Source: Actinobacteria bacterium UBA5176 | Lineage (GTDB): Bacteria; Actinomycetota; UBA4738 | NCBI GenBank assembly: GCA_002413305.1 | Contig: DHWS01000122.1 | Span: 7,283 to 36,754, forward strand | Direction: 5' to 3' | DNA length: 29,472 bases | Part shown: positions 15,530-23,429 of the stretch, piece by piece | How the letters are laid out: each line of letters begins with the position of its first letter | Numbering within the stretch: position 1 is the first letter of the stretch | Program-made: the position numbers and the translations under genes | Notes under the pieces: generated by a model | Told to the model about the DNA's origin: nothing | The model's input: only the letters and a program-made list of their open reading frames with translations | Database searches by the model: none

Positions 15530-17317
15530 TTAGAAAGGCGAAGCCTGGCCGAACCACTCTCCCATGCGAGCGGCCGCGTCGAGGTCGCCTTCGACCTCGA
15601 TCTTGCCTTCCAGGAACGCCTGCGGCCCGGAGAGCTCGCCGGTGGCGATCCGGGCGAACGTCGGCACCGACATCCGGAGGGTCACCGTGGGCCTGGCCGA
15701 ACGGCCGGGGGCGGTCGAGATGGCCGAACCGGCGATCCGAACCACCCACGGGCGCGGTCGGCGGCCGGCGCGCAGGTGGTACTGGACGACGCCGGTGAAC
15801 CCTCGGGTCTTCGACGGCTGGAAGTTCCGCTCCATCCCCTTGAAGATCATGCGCAAGCCGGGCTGCGTGCCGATCGTCCGGTCGAGCTGTTCGTCGCTCC
15901 GGCCGCGCACGTAGCGAGCGAACGCCGCCTCACCTCGCTCCTGCGCCTTCGAGGCAACCTTCGACCGCAAGCCTTCGAAGGCGATGGCCGCCCAGCGGGA
16001 CGGAGATCCCCAGGTCGTCGCCTCGGGCCGCACCGTCGGCCCGAGCGACGAAGGCCCGGGGGCCGGGTTCGGCTCGGCGGTCGGGGTCACCACGTAGCCG
16101 GCAGGGGCCGTTCGGGCCAGTGCCCGGCGGGCCAGCGCCTCCTCCGCAGTGCCCGCCAAGCGTTCCTCCTTGGCTCGGTCGCCGGCTTCGAGGCCCTCCT
16201 GGAAGCGCGGGAGCACCTCCCTGGCGAACAGTTCGATCGACTCACAGATGTGCTCGTGCCGGTTGCGCCCGGCCTGTGCGACGAAGATCACCTGGTCGAC
16301 CCCGGCGGCCTCGTACCGCGCCATCAGGTCGGCGATCTGCCCAGGGGTGCCGATCGCGCCGCGGAGCGACCCCAGGCCCTCCTGCAGGAGCTGGACCCCG
16401 AGCGGCGCCTGGTCCGGCCGAACGATCTCCCGGGCGAACCCCATGTCCTTCCGGTTCCTTTCGAATTGCTCCCACACGTTCGTCCTGCCCGGCTCGTGGT
16501 TGCCGAACACGTAGTAGTGGGCCAGCGAGTAGCCGAAGAAGTGCGCGCCGTCGATCCCGCGCTCGATGGCGGTCTCCTCGTCCGGGTGGCACATGAAGGG
16601 CAGCACCACCGCGAGGTTCGGGTTCACGGCGAAGCCGGCCGGCACGCACGCCTCGGAGGCCAGGATCCGGTAGTACTCGTCGGCCCACTCCTTGGCCTTC
16701 TCGGGCTCGATGAAGGAGAAGCTCAGGGCGCCCAGCCCCTTCTCCGCGGCGGTGAGGATCGTCTCGCGGCGGGAACACGCAACCCACAGCGGCGGGTGCG
16801 GTTTCTGCTTCGGTTTGGGGATGACGTTGCGGGGCGGCATCCGGACCCACCGGCCGTCGTACCCGGCGAAGGGCTCCTCGACGAACATCCGGGTGATCGC
16901 GTCGAGCGCCTCCTCCCACTGGGCGCGCTTGTCGTCGCGCGGCACCCCGTAGCCGCCGAGTTCGACCTGGCTCGAACCCTCGCCGGTGCCGAACTCGACC
17001 CGTCCACCGCTCACCAGGTCGAGCGTGGCGATGCGTTCGGCGACGCGCGCGGGGTGGTTGACCTCGGGCGGGAGCTGAACGATGCCGTGGCCGAGCCGGA
17101 TGTCCTTCGTCCGCTGGCTGGCCGCGGCGAGGAAGACCTCGGGCGCGCTGGAGTGCGAGTACTCCTCCAGGGAGTGGTGTTCGACCTCCCACACGCTGTG
17201 GAACCCGACCCGGTCGGCCAGTTCGACCTGCTCGAGAGCGTCGCGCAGGAGGTCCTCTTCGCTGCCGGGGGCCCAGGGCCGGGGAAGCTGGTGCTCGTAG
17301 AACAGGCCGAACCGCAT
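15530..17317 (-). CDS. Luciferase-like flavin oxidoreductase fused to an SCP2-type lipid-binding domain
   Basis: A 595-residue protein starting at ATG 17317, with AAGGAG seven bases upstream; a 20-residue upstream extension is rejected. Residues 1 to about 375 are a luciferase-like TIM barrel (MRFGLFYEHQLP, HSVWEVEHHSLEEYSHSSAPEV, LDLVSGGRVEFGTGEGSS), likely using FMN or F420. Here the usual VSGGR-x-xxGxG signature is VSGGRVEFGTGEG. A Pro/Ala-rich linker spans about 425-465. The last 130 residues look like an SCP2/sterol-carrier domain: FARIATGELSGPQAFLEGKIEVEGDLDAA. Such a domain binds lipids or acyl-CoA, so the oxidoreductase may act on a hydrophobic substrate held in cis. Domain identities are from motif memory; the substrate is unknown. 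Confidence 0.82.
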   Translation of the reverse strand: MRFGLFYEHQLPRPWAPGSEEDLLRDALEQVELADRVGFHSVWEVEHHSLEEYSHSSAPEVFLAAASQRTKDIRLGHGIVQLPPEVNHPARVAERIATLDLVSGGRVEFGTGEGSSQVELGGYGVPRDDKRAQWEEALDAITRMFVEEPFAGYDGRWVRMPPRNVIPKPKQKPHPPLWVACSRRETILTAAEKGLGALSFSFIEPEKAKEWADEYYRILASEACVPAGFAVNPNLAVVLPFMCHPDEETAIERGIDGAHFFGYSLAHYYVFGNHEPGRTNVWEQFERNRKDMGFAREIVRPDQAPLGVQLLQEGLGSLRGAIGTPGQIADLMARYEAAGVDQVIFVAQAGRNRHEHICESIELFAREVLPRFQEGLEAGDRAKEERLAGTAEEALARRALARTAPAGYVVTPTAEPNPAPGPSSLGPTVRPEATTWGSPSRWAAIAFEGLRSKVASKAQERGEAAFARYVRGRSDEQLDRTIGTQPGLRMIFKGMERNFQPSKTRGFTGVVQYHLRAGRRPRPWVVRIAGSAISTAPGRSARPTVTLRMSVPTFARIATGELSGPQAFLEGKIEVEGDLDAAARMGEWFGQASPF

Positions 17318-17508
17318 GCGTGCTCCTTCTCGGGTCGGGTGCGGGAACATCGTGGGGTTTCGGGTCGATGGCCGCAACCCGACCCTCGGCCCCGACCGGA
17401 TAGAATGCGCGGGCGGCGATTGGGTGAGTCGCCGGCGGGCCCAGATGGATGTTCCCCAAGACTCCGGTCGGGTTCGGCCAACGAGTCTGGAGGATCGGGG
17501 AAGGCGAC

Positions 17509-17988
17509 GTGAAGCTGAGATGGTGGGTGGCGGCAGCCATCGTCGCCGCTGCTTTCGGGGTGACGACGTTCGTTGTGGTTGTGGTGGTCGGGAGGACGGG
17601 CGGAGTCGAACGGATCCTCGACCGGTGTGAGGCGGAACGGCATCCCGGTCTCATCTCGTGCCATCAGGGATTCCAACTCACCAAAGGCCCGGTCTATGAG
17701 GGGGAGTTGCTCTCGGCTCGCCTGGCAACATGGATCCGGCTGCACCCGCCAACCACCCGGGAGTACGCCTGGGTGTTCCGCTACAGAGCAAAATTCATGG
17801 GGTGTGGAGGGCACCAGATCGTGGAGGTGGGCGACGTCGGCATCGGCGCGATCATCCACGATAAGTGGAGCGTCGGGTGGACAACGATGGGACCCGCGCT
17901 GGGCTGCGCCCTTTCGGTCGAGGCGCCCGGGACCCGAACAGGGGGGATGATCGCCGCCGGCAAAGTCGTGGATGTGCCGCCAGGCTGA
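17509..17988 (+). CDS. Hypothetical membrane-anchored protein
   Basis: A 159-residue protein I do not recognise. The GTG at 17509 is used because GGGAAGG lies six bases upstream and it places the signal anchor at the N-terminus (WWVAAAIVAAAFGVTTFVVVVVVG, residues about 5-28); an ATG at 17449 adds 20 unlikely residues. After the anchor is a Cys-rich soluble domain with CEAERHPGLISCHQGF, MGCGGHQIVEVG and LGCALSVE. This has four to five cysteines outside the membrane that could form disulfides. A TAGAAT element at 17401-17406 could be a -10 for it. It starts a run of three small unknown genes on the plus strand. Confidence 0.6.
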   Translation: MKLRWWVAAAIVAAAFGVTTFVVVVVVGRTGGVERILDRCEAERHPGLISCHQGFQLTKGPVYEGELLSARLATWIRLHPPTTREYAWVFRYRAKFMGCGGHQIVEVGDVGIGAIIHDKWSVGWTTMGPALGCALSVEAPGTRTGGMIAAGKVVDVPPG

Positions 17989-18117
17989 CCGGCCAGCAAG
18001 GTTTCCCTCCCACATGCAAGCGTTGGCGAATAACACTCGATGAGCCCCGACGCGCCCCTGGATTCTCTCCTGCTGTCACGACGGCCCGCTGTAGCATCTG
18101 ATGGTCGGGGGTGGTCA

Positions 18118-18516
18118 ATGTCGAGCCGATTGCTGAGAGCGGCCGCCGGGATGCTGGTAGCTGGCGTTATGGCGGCATGCGCATCTGGCGGCAGCACAGC
18201 GGGCAGTACGCCCGGAGAGCCGAGACCGATAGCGCTCGACATGCAACTCCAACGGTTGGCGTGTCAACCCGATGTTGCGGCCACAGCCTGCTTCACGGTC
18301 ACCATCACTAACCGAGGTTCGGCACGTGGGAGTGGGTCCTGTCAGCTGTTCGGCACGACCCACCGCACGTCGTACCCGGGGGATGAGGGTGAGGGTGGTC
18401 AGGTGTTCAAGGTCGCCTCGCTGGCGCCGGGACATTCAATGACCTCGTCCGGTTCATGGCAAGGTGCGCCTCGGGGCTTCTACCGGGGAATCTGCAGTCC
18501 CGGCCTGGGCTCCTGA
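18118..18516 (+). CDS. Hypothetical lipoprotein
   Basis: A 132-residue secreted protein. The ATG at 18118 begins a typical signal peptide, SSRLLRAAAGMLVAGVMAAC, with a lipobox-like VMAAC (Cys about residue 21) followed by a Ser/Gly-rich tether. A GGGGGTGG stretch precedes it; an upstream ATG at 18040 gives a poor leader. The mature part contains CQPDVAATACFTVTITNRGSA, a pattern of an immunoglobulin-like strand pair bridged by cysteines, and more Cys residues (SGSCQLFG, YRGICSP). The domain looks like small extracytoplasmic beta-sandwiches. No function can be assigned. Confidence 0.6.
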   Translation: MSSRLLRAAAGMLVAGVMAACASGGSTAGSTPGEPRPIALDMQLQRLACQPDVAATACFTVTITNRGSARGSGSCQLFGTTHRTSYPGDEGEGGQVFKVASLAPGHSMTSSGSWQGAPRGFYRGICSPGLGS

Positions 18517-18626
18517 AAAGGGGCGAAGGAGCGGATAGGCAAGGGCTGCCGACAACGCAGTCGCGCATCCCAGCGACGGGCGATGTCACCAGGCATGCTC
18601 GTCTCGCCCGGCCCATACTGGAGTGC

Positions 18627-18842
18627 ATGACCGATCAGATGTTGACGGTGGTGCAAGCATTCCGGGCGATGAGGTACTTCCTGGAGCAGTACAACCAACG
18701 AGAGCGCTCAGAGTCGGTAGGCCAACTCGTTCGGTGGACCGAGCAGGGGACCTGGGAGGATCCCGAGTCGACAGCGGACCCAGCACAGTGGTTCGACTGG
18801 GTGGCTGCCGTGGAGCGCGCGCTCGCCGAGCCCAGCGCCTAG
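18627..18842 (+). CDS. Small uncharacterised helical protein
   Basis: A 71-residue protein starting at ATG 18627 with GGAG four bases upstream. It begins TDQMLTVVQAFRAMRYFLEQYNQRE and ends DPAQWFDWVAAVERAL: two or three helices around a tryptophan-rich core. It recalls a widespread group of small proteins of the form LT-x-x-QA-x-x-AM-x-x-FLE-x-Y...DPA-x-W-x-DW, whose role is unknown; some relatives sit beside toxins as possible immunity proteins. No toxin is next to it here. The longer in-frame extension to 18456 overlaps the lipoprotein gene and is rejected. Confidence 0.55.
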   Translation: MTDQMLTVVQAFRAMRYFLEQYNQRERSESVGQLVRWTEQGTWEDPESTADPAQWFDWVAAVERALAEPSA

Positions 18843-18933
18843 CTGCGCTTCCGCAGTAACTCCCACGCACATGCGAGGGTGCTGACGCCGGAGGCTGCAC
18901 ACCTGAGGTCACCTTTGACCCGCATCCGCCACA

Positions 18934-20223
18934 ATGACGACCGGCATGACCGATCGGTCGGACGAGCTATTCGAGCGCGCGCAGTGGGTGATCCCCGGCG
19001 GGGTGAACTCGCCGGTGCGGACTTTCCGGGCGGTGGGAGGGCACCCGAGGTTCGTCGCCCGGGGCGACGGTTCGAAGCTGTTCGACGTCGATGGGCGGGA
19101 GTACATCGATTACGTGCAGTCGTGGGGGGCGCTGCTCTTTGGGCACGCCCACCCTGAGATCGTCCGGGCGGCGACCGACGCGGCTCAGCGGGGCACGTCC
19201 TTCGGTGCTCCCACCGAGAACGAGGTCCGGATGGCCGAGACCATCACCCGCCTCATGCCCTCGATCGAGATGGTCCGATTGGTATCGAGTGGCACGGAGG
19301 CGGCGATGTCCGCAGTCCGCCTGGCCCGCGGGTTCACCGGCCGGTCGAAGGTGCTGAAGTTCGAAGGCTGCTACCACGGGCACTCGGATGGTCTGCTGGC
19401 GAGGGCCGGCTCGGGCGTGGCCACGTTCGGCCTGCCGGACTCGCCGGGCGTCACGGGCGCGACGGCGGCGGACACGCTGGTCGTGCCGTACAACGATCTG
19501 GAGGCGGCCCGGAAAGCGTTCGACGCGGCGCCGGATGCCGTGGCGTGCGTGATCGTGGAGCCGGTGGCGGCGAACATGGGCGTGGTCCCGGCGGCGGCCG
19601 GCTTCCTGGAAGGGCTGCGGGAGCTCACGCAGGAGCGGGGAGCGCTGTTGGTCTTCGACGAGGTGATCACCGGGTTCCGGCTGGGGGTGGGTGGTGCTCA
19701 GGAGCGGTTCGGCATCCAGGCGGACCTCACCTGCCTGGGGAAGGTCATGGGCGGCGGGTTCCCGTGCGCGGCGTTCGGCGGGAGGCAGGACGTCATGGAG
19801 CGCCTCGCGCCGGCCGGTCCCGTCTACCAGGCCGGGACGCTCAGCGGGAACCCCGTGGCGGTCGCGGCCGGGCTGAAGGCGCTCGAGCTCGCGGAGCGCG
19901 AACCCCCGTACGAACGACTGGAGGCCGCTGCCGGGCGCCTGGGGGACGCTCTGCGGGAGGCGGCCAGCGCCCACGGGATCCCCCTCACCGTGAACCGGGT
20001 CGGCAGCCTGTTCTCGGTCTTCTTCTCGGCGGATCCGGTGACGAACTACGCGGGCGCCCGTGCCGCCGACCACGAACGGTTCGCTCGCTTCTTTCGGGCC
20101 ATGCTTGACGAGGGCATCTATCTTCCGCCGAGCGGCTTCGAGGGATGGTTCCTGGGGGCGACACACAACGACGAAGACGTCACCAAGACGCTGGAATCTG
20201 CGGAGCGAGCCTTCGGGACGTGA
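18934..20223 (+). CDS. hemL: Glutamate-1-semialdehyde 2,1-aminomutase
   Basis: A 429-residue PLP enzyme turning glutamate-1-semialdehyde into 5-aminolevulinate, the step between HemA and HemB. Key parts: [11 protein letters not shown], the gate region [34 protein letters not shown] with the PLP-binding Asp, and the Schiff-base lysine K270 ([11 protein letters not shown]). [15 protein letters not shown] follows. An ATG at 18946 could instead be the start. It is separated from rex-hemACDB by about 5 kb of unrelated genes but completes the pathway to porphobilinogen. Its end faces the end of the bc operon ten bases away. Confidence 0.97.
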   Translation: MTTGMTDRSDELFERAQWVIPGGVNSPVRTFRAVGGHPRFVARGDGSKLFDVDGREYIDYVQSWGALLFGHAHPEIVRAATDAAQRGTSFGAPTENEVRMAETITRLMPSIEMVRLVSSGTEAAMSAVRLARGFTGRSKVLKFEGCYHGHSDGLLARAGSGVATFGLPDSPGVTGATAADTLVVPYNDLEAARKAFDAAPDAVACVIVEPVAANMGVVPAAAGFLEGLRELTQERGALLVFDEVITGFRLGVGGAQERFGIQADLTCLGKVMGGGFPCAAFGGRQDVMERLAPAGPVYQAGTLSGNPVAVAAGLKALELAEREPPYERLEAAAGRLGDALREAASAHGIPLTVNRVGSLFSVFFSADPVTNYAGARAADHERFARFFRAMLDEGIYLPPSGFEGWFLGATHNDEDVTKTLESAERAFGT

Positions 20224-20232
20224 GGGCCCGGA

Positions 20233-20337
20233 TCAGCGGCTGATCGTCACCAGCAGCGCGACGAAGATGATGATGACCAGCGCGGTGAATGCCAGGAACG
20301 CATCGCTCCCGTTCGTGATCGTCGCCAGAAGGTGCAT
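20233..20337 (-). CDS. 34-residue membrane peptide, last gene of the bc operon
   Basis: A very short gene: ATG at 20337, with AGGAGAG about six bases upstream, to TGA at 20233. The product is one hydrophobic helix (FLAFTALVIIIFVALLVTIS) behind a polar MHLLATITNGSDA head. It starts 17 bases after the preceding stop, so it is co-transcribed. The first part resembles the start of the operon's cytochrome c (MHLLATITNGSDAFL against MTHLLATLSTGRAFL), pointing to a common origin or common docking surface. Small single-helix subunits are common in b6f and bc complexes, which makes this a good candidate subunit. Confidence 0.65.
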   Translation of the reverse strand: MHLLATITNGSDAFLAFTALVIIIFVALLVTISR

Positions 20338-20354
20338 GTCTCTCTCCTCGACGC

Positions 20355-21101
20355 CTACGCCGGCCCGTACCACGGCGGCGCCGATCCGCCGGTCAGGATC
20401 TCCTTGCGCGTTCGTTCGGCCTTGTCCAGGAAGGGCAGGTGGACCAGGAACAGGATGAGCGACGCGCCCAGGAACCCGTAGGAGTACACGGGCACGCTGC
20501 CCTGGTCGCGGTACGCGAACACCGTGACCTGCGGCCCTCCCAGTTGGTAGAACCCGTGCGCCGCAGCGAGCTGCGTGCCCCCGTTCGCCGTAACGAACTT
20601 CATGTCCTGCACGATGAAGGACGAGGGGGTGAGCAGGAGGCAGTTCGAGAGCGGGTTCGAGGTCGGGGTGCACACGTTCTTCCCCTGCTTGTCGAGCTGT
20701 TGGGCCGCTTGGAGCTGCAGGAAGTTCTGCATCGCCGAGGTCACGGTGTCGACCGAGGGCTGGGTGGCCGCGTTCGGGTCCTGCCAATGTCCCGCCGGAT
20801 AGAACGTGGTCTGCGGGTATTTCGTGCTGATGTCGGCGGTGCCGGCGGCGAACACCTGCCAGTGCTTCTCGGTACCTCGCGGCCCCAGGTCCTTCGGCGT
20901 GCCCGGCGCCCCGAACGTCCACAGCGTGGACAGCACGAGCATCCACCCGAACAGCGAGACTGCCAGGAGCAGGTAGGCCATCCGAAGGCCGAACACCGCG
21001 GTCAGGATGACGTAGACGCTGCCCACGAACAGCACGAACGCGCAGACGATGACGGCGACGCCCTTGGTGAACGTCGGAGCGAGAGCCAGGGCGTGGGTCA
21101 T
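20355..21101 (-). CDS. Bc-operon membrane protein of unknown role
   Basis: A 248-residue protein beginning at ATG 21101, 13 bases past the cytochrome c stop. Two N-terminal helices (VAVIVCAFVLFVGSVYVILTAV and AYLLLAVSLFGWMLVLSTLWTFG) lead into an extracytoplasmic domain of about 120 residues rich in polar and aromatic residues. It contains one Cys pair (VCTPTSNPLSNC). A C-terminal helix follows (YSYGFLGASLILFLVHLPFL) and a short basic tail. There is no heme motif. I do not recognise a named family, but its place inside the operon marks it as a likely accessory subunit or assembly factor of the complex. Confidence 0.7.
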   Translation of the reverse strand: MTHALALAPTFTKGVAVIVCAFVLFVGSVYVILTAVFGLRMAYLLLAVSLFGWMLVLSTLWTFGAPGTPKDLGPRGTEKHWQVFAAGTADISTKYPQTTFYPAGHWQDPNAATQPSVDTVTSAMQNFLQLQAAQQLDKQGKNVCTPTSNPLSNCLLLTPSSFIVQDMKFVTANGGTQLAAAHGFYQLGGPQVTVFAYRDQGSVPVYSYGFLGASLILFLVHLPFLDKAERTRKEILTGGSAPPWYGPA

Positions 21102-21114
21102 CGGCGCGCGGTCC

Positions 21115-21786
21115 TCATGCCTTCAGGCAGACGTTGTCTTTGGTGGGCACCTTCTGGATCGACAGGATGTAGTTCACCAGGTCGTTGATCTGCTGGTCGT
21201 CCATGGCTCCGGCGAACCGCACGCTCCAGGACGGCATGTCGGTACCGGTCCGGCCTTCCGAGATCGTCTGGATGATGTCCTGCAGGCTCTTGATCAGCGG
21301 GTGGTTGTACTTCGCGCCGCCGCACACCGTCTGGAGGTTCGGGACCGGGACCAGCGTGCCGTTGTACACGTTGAACCCGCCGTGCAGGTTCTGTCCGTGG
21401 CAGCGCTGACAGTTGAACCCGAGGGGGTTCTGCTGGGTGCCCGGGAGCGTGGTTTCGTGCCCCCGGAGCACCGACTCGGCCAGCGAGGCCTTCGTGTCGT
21501 TCAGGTTGTTCTGCGTCTCGGGGAGCCAGTTGAACACGGGCACCCACAGGGCCATGAATACGGTGAAGACCAGTGCCCACCCGATCAGCTTCTCGAGGAC
21601 GGGCTTCTCGAGGTCAGCGTCGGACGGGCCGGGCCGCATGGCTCCGGGGATGTCGAGCTTCGGCGCCTCCCGGGACCGGCGAAGGCCCACCCCCAGGGCG
21701 CCGATCAGGACCAGGACGCCGATCCCGACGGCGATGCCGATCAGGAAGGCGCGGCCGGTGCTGAGGGTGGCCAGCAGGTGCGTCAT
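21115..21786 (-). CDS. Membrane-anchored monoheme cytochrome c of the bc complex
   Basis: A 223-residue protein with two N-terminal transmembrane helices (about residues 13-34 and 67-87) and an outer cytochrome c domain. Heme binds at C126-Q-R-C129-H130 with M184 (TDMPSW) the likely second ligand. It plays the part of cytochrome c1/f, passing electrons from the Rieske centre to the caa3-type oxidase encoded nearby. Compared with the usual diheme QcrC of actinobacteria it has just one heme and an extra N-terminal helix. A possible extra Cys (C155, TVCGGAKY) and C220 near the end could form a disulfide. Confidence 0.88.
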   Translation of the reverse strand: MTHLLATLSTGRAFLIGIAVGIGVLVLIGALGVGLRRSREAPKLDIPGAMRPGPSDADLEKPVLEKLIGWALVFTVFMALWVPVFNWLPETQNNLNDTKASLAESVLRGHETTLPGTQQNPLGFNCQRCHGQNLHGGFNVYNGTLVPVPNLQTVCGGAKYNHPLIKSLQDIIQTISEGRTGTDMPSWSVRFAGAMDDQQINDLVNYILSIQKVPTKDNVCLKA

Positions 21787-21808
21787 CGGGCGTGGGGTCC
21801 CTTCGTCA

Positions 21809-22549
21809 TCATCCGCCGGCCGCCCCGCCCACGCAGAACGGGCCCTCCGGCGATTGGTGGATCGTGTTCGTACCCCGCGGTGGGCCCGGCACGATGTTCG
21901 AGGTGTCCACCTTCACCGTGGAGCCGTCCACCTTCACCGCGAAGTGGGAAAGCCCGGTCGGGGCCGGCCCCAGCTGGTACTCGCCGGCCTTGTTGTACTT
22001 CGAACCGTGGCAGGGGCATTCGAACCATTGGCTCTGCTCGCAGAACGGGACCCGGCAGCCGAGGTGCGCGCACTTCTGGTAGATCGCCATGAGGTTGTTC
22101 GAGATCAGGCCGGCGTATTCGGTGTTCGCCCCGTCGCCGGTGTAGAGCTCCAGGTAGAAGCGGCCGGCCCCGAAGTAGTAGGGCTGTCGCTGCTGCTGGA
22201 TCTGGTTCTTGATCGTGTCCAGGTTGTCGGGAAGGGTGATCAGCGCGCCGAACCCGCCCTTCAGGTTCGGCCACAGGAACGCCAGGCTGGCCCCGCCGAA
22301 CTGCGCGGCGAAGACCATGAGCGACGTCAACAGCCCGCCTCGGAAGAAGTCTCGGCGGGACAGGACTGCCCTCGCTTTCGGCGCGGCAGGAGGCGGAGCC
22401 GGGACCCCGCCGGGGCGCTGCGGGGTGGTCACCAGGGCGGCGCTGTTTCGCCGCGCCCGCATGAATGACCCCATCAGCATCAGCACGAACAGGCCGAACA
22501 GGGCGATCACCACGATGATGGCGAAGGTCGACTGGGCCAGGGCGATCAC
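21809..22549 (-). CDS. Rieske iron-sulfur protein of the quinol:cytochrome c reductase
   Basis: A 246-residue protein starting with GTG at 22549, behind GAGGGGAG. It has an N-terminal helix (FAIIVVIALFGLFVLMLMGSF), then a twin-arginine-type SRRDFFRGG before a second helix (LLTSLMVFAAQFGGASLAFLW). The Rieske fold is complete: C160-A-H162-L-G-C165 and C178-P-C180-H181-G-S. C160, H162, C178 and H181 bind the 2Fe-2S cluster; C165 and C180 form the disulfide. The internal twin-arginine motif suggests dual Sec/Tat membrane insertion, as known for actinobacterial Rieske proteins. It takes electrons from quinol and moves to the cytochrome c. Confidence 0.93.
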   Translation of the reverse strand: MIALAQSTFAIIVVIALFGLFVLMLMGSFMRARRNSAALVTTPQRPGGVPAPPPAAPKARAVLSRRDFFRGGLLTSLMVFAAQFGGASLAFLWPNLKGGFGALITLPDNLDTIKNQIQQQRQPYYFGAGRFYLELYTGDGANTEYAGLISNNLMAIYQKCAHLGCRVPFCEQSQWFECPCHGSKYNKAGEYQLGPAPTGLSHFAVKVDGSTVKVDTSNIVPGPPRGTNTIHQSPEGPFCVGGAAGG

Positions 22550-22565
22550 GGACGCGCTCCCCTCG

Positions 22566-23411
22566 TCATAGCTCGAAGAACAGCCCCTGGCTCCACGGCC
22601 ACACCCAGTTGAACCCGGGGCCGCGGAAGAAGGAACCAGCGATGGTGAGCGTGGCGCCGAACATGAACAGCATGGTGAACAGGATCATGGCCAGCTTGCG
22701 ATCGCCGGGCTTGTTGCTCGGGTTGCGGTCGACGTAGGGCACGGCCCCCAGCCCGACCAGGATCAGGGTCGGGATGATCACGCCAGCGATCATCGGGTGG
22801 AAGTAGCGGAGCAGTTCCTGCAGGCCGAGGAAGTACCACGGGGCCTTGGAAGGGTTCGGTGTGAGGTTCGGGTTGGCCAACTCGCGGAGCGGGGCCTGGA
22901 CGAATGTCGAGAAGACCGTGACCGCCGCCAGCACCACCAGCAGGGCGACGAACTCCTCGATCAGCAGGTGTGGGAAGACGTTGATCCGGTCGCCCTGTTC
23001 GCGCTCGACGCGCTGGATTCCCTCCGGGGCAACCAGCGCGAGCAGGCGGTGCTTGTCCGGCGCGCCCGGCTTGGCCGCCGGTGCCCGGCCGGTGGGCGGA
23101 GGAGCGGTTCGGATCGCGGCCGCCGGAGGGGGAGCGAACGCGGCCGTGGCCCCCGGGGCGGCGACGGTCACCGCGGCCGGAGCGGCCACCCCGCCGTTCC
23201 CTCCGCCGTCCCCCGCCACCGCCGCAGCGGCCGGACGGGCCCCCGCGGCGTGTTCGGCCTCGGCCTCCGGGTTCGCCTTGCGATACGCACGGACCCCGGC
23301 CGACCGGGCGCGCCCTTCGGCCACCCGGCGATCGGTCCCCTTCGCCAGCTCGGCCGCGAGCGTGGCGTCGAACACCGCCTGGTCCATGGGGGTCGCTTCG
23401 CGCTCCGCCAT
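22566..23411 (-). CDS. Subunit IV-like C-terminal half of cytochrome b, with a long N-terminal extension
   Basis: A 281-residue protein starting at ATG 23411 behind GAAGAGGCG. Residues 1 to about 130 are a soluble, Ala/Pro-rich extension of low complexity. The membrane part carries three helices (LLIEEFVALLVVLAAVTVFST, MIAGVIIPTLILVGLGAVP, LAMILFTMLFMFGATLTIAGS). These match subunit IV of cytochrome b6f and QcrC of Bacillus, which supply half of the quinol-oxidation pocket. The pocket motif, usually PEWY, reads A-P-W-Y (PNPSKAPWYFLGLQELL), so the usual Glu is absent, as in some other bacterial lineages. It is separate from the b-heme subunit rather than fused with it. Confidence 0.87.
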   Translation of the reverse strand: MAEREATPMDQAVFDATLAAELAKGTDRRVAEGRARSAGVRAYRKANPEAEAEHAAGARPAAAAVAGDGGGNGGVAAPAAVTVAAPGATAAFAPPPAAAIRTAPPPTGRAPAAKPGAPDKHRLLALVAPEGIQRVEREQGDRINVFPHLLIEEFVALLVVLAAVTVFSTFVQAPLRELANPNLTPNPSKAPWYFLGLQELLRYFHPMIAGVIIPTLILVGLGAVPYVDRNPSNKPGDRKLAMILFTMLFMFGATLTIAGSFFRGPGFNWVWPWSQGLFFEL

Positions 23412-23429
23412 CGGTCGCCTCTTCCTCTC

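Noticed and set aside
14498..17512. A 1004-codon open frame on the plus strand
   Set aside because: It lies opposite the SDR, XRE and luciferase/SCP2 genes and is a codon-bias shadow. Its translation is rich in Arg, Gly and His with no domains, while the minus-strand genes show clear motifs.
20232..20246. GATCAGC-G-GCTGATC palindrome between hemL and the bc operon as a terminator
   Set aside because: A one-base loop cannot form a good hairpin, and the palindrome lies in the last codons of the small membrane peptide gene.
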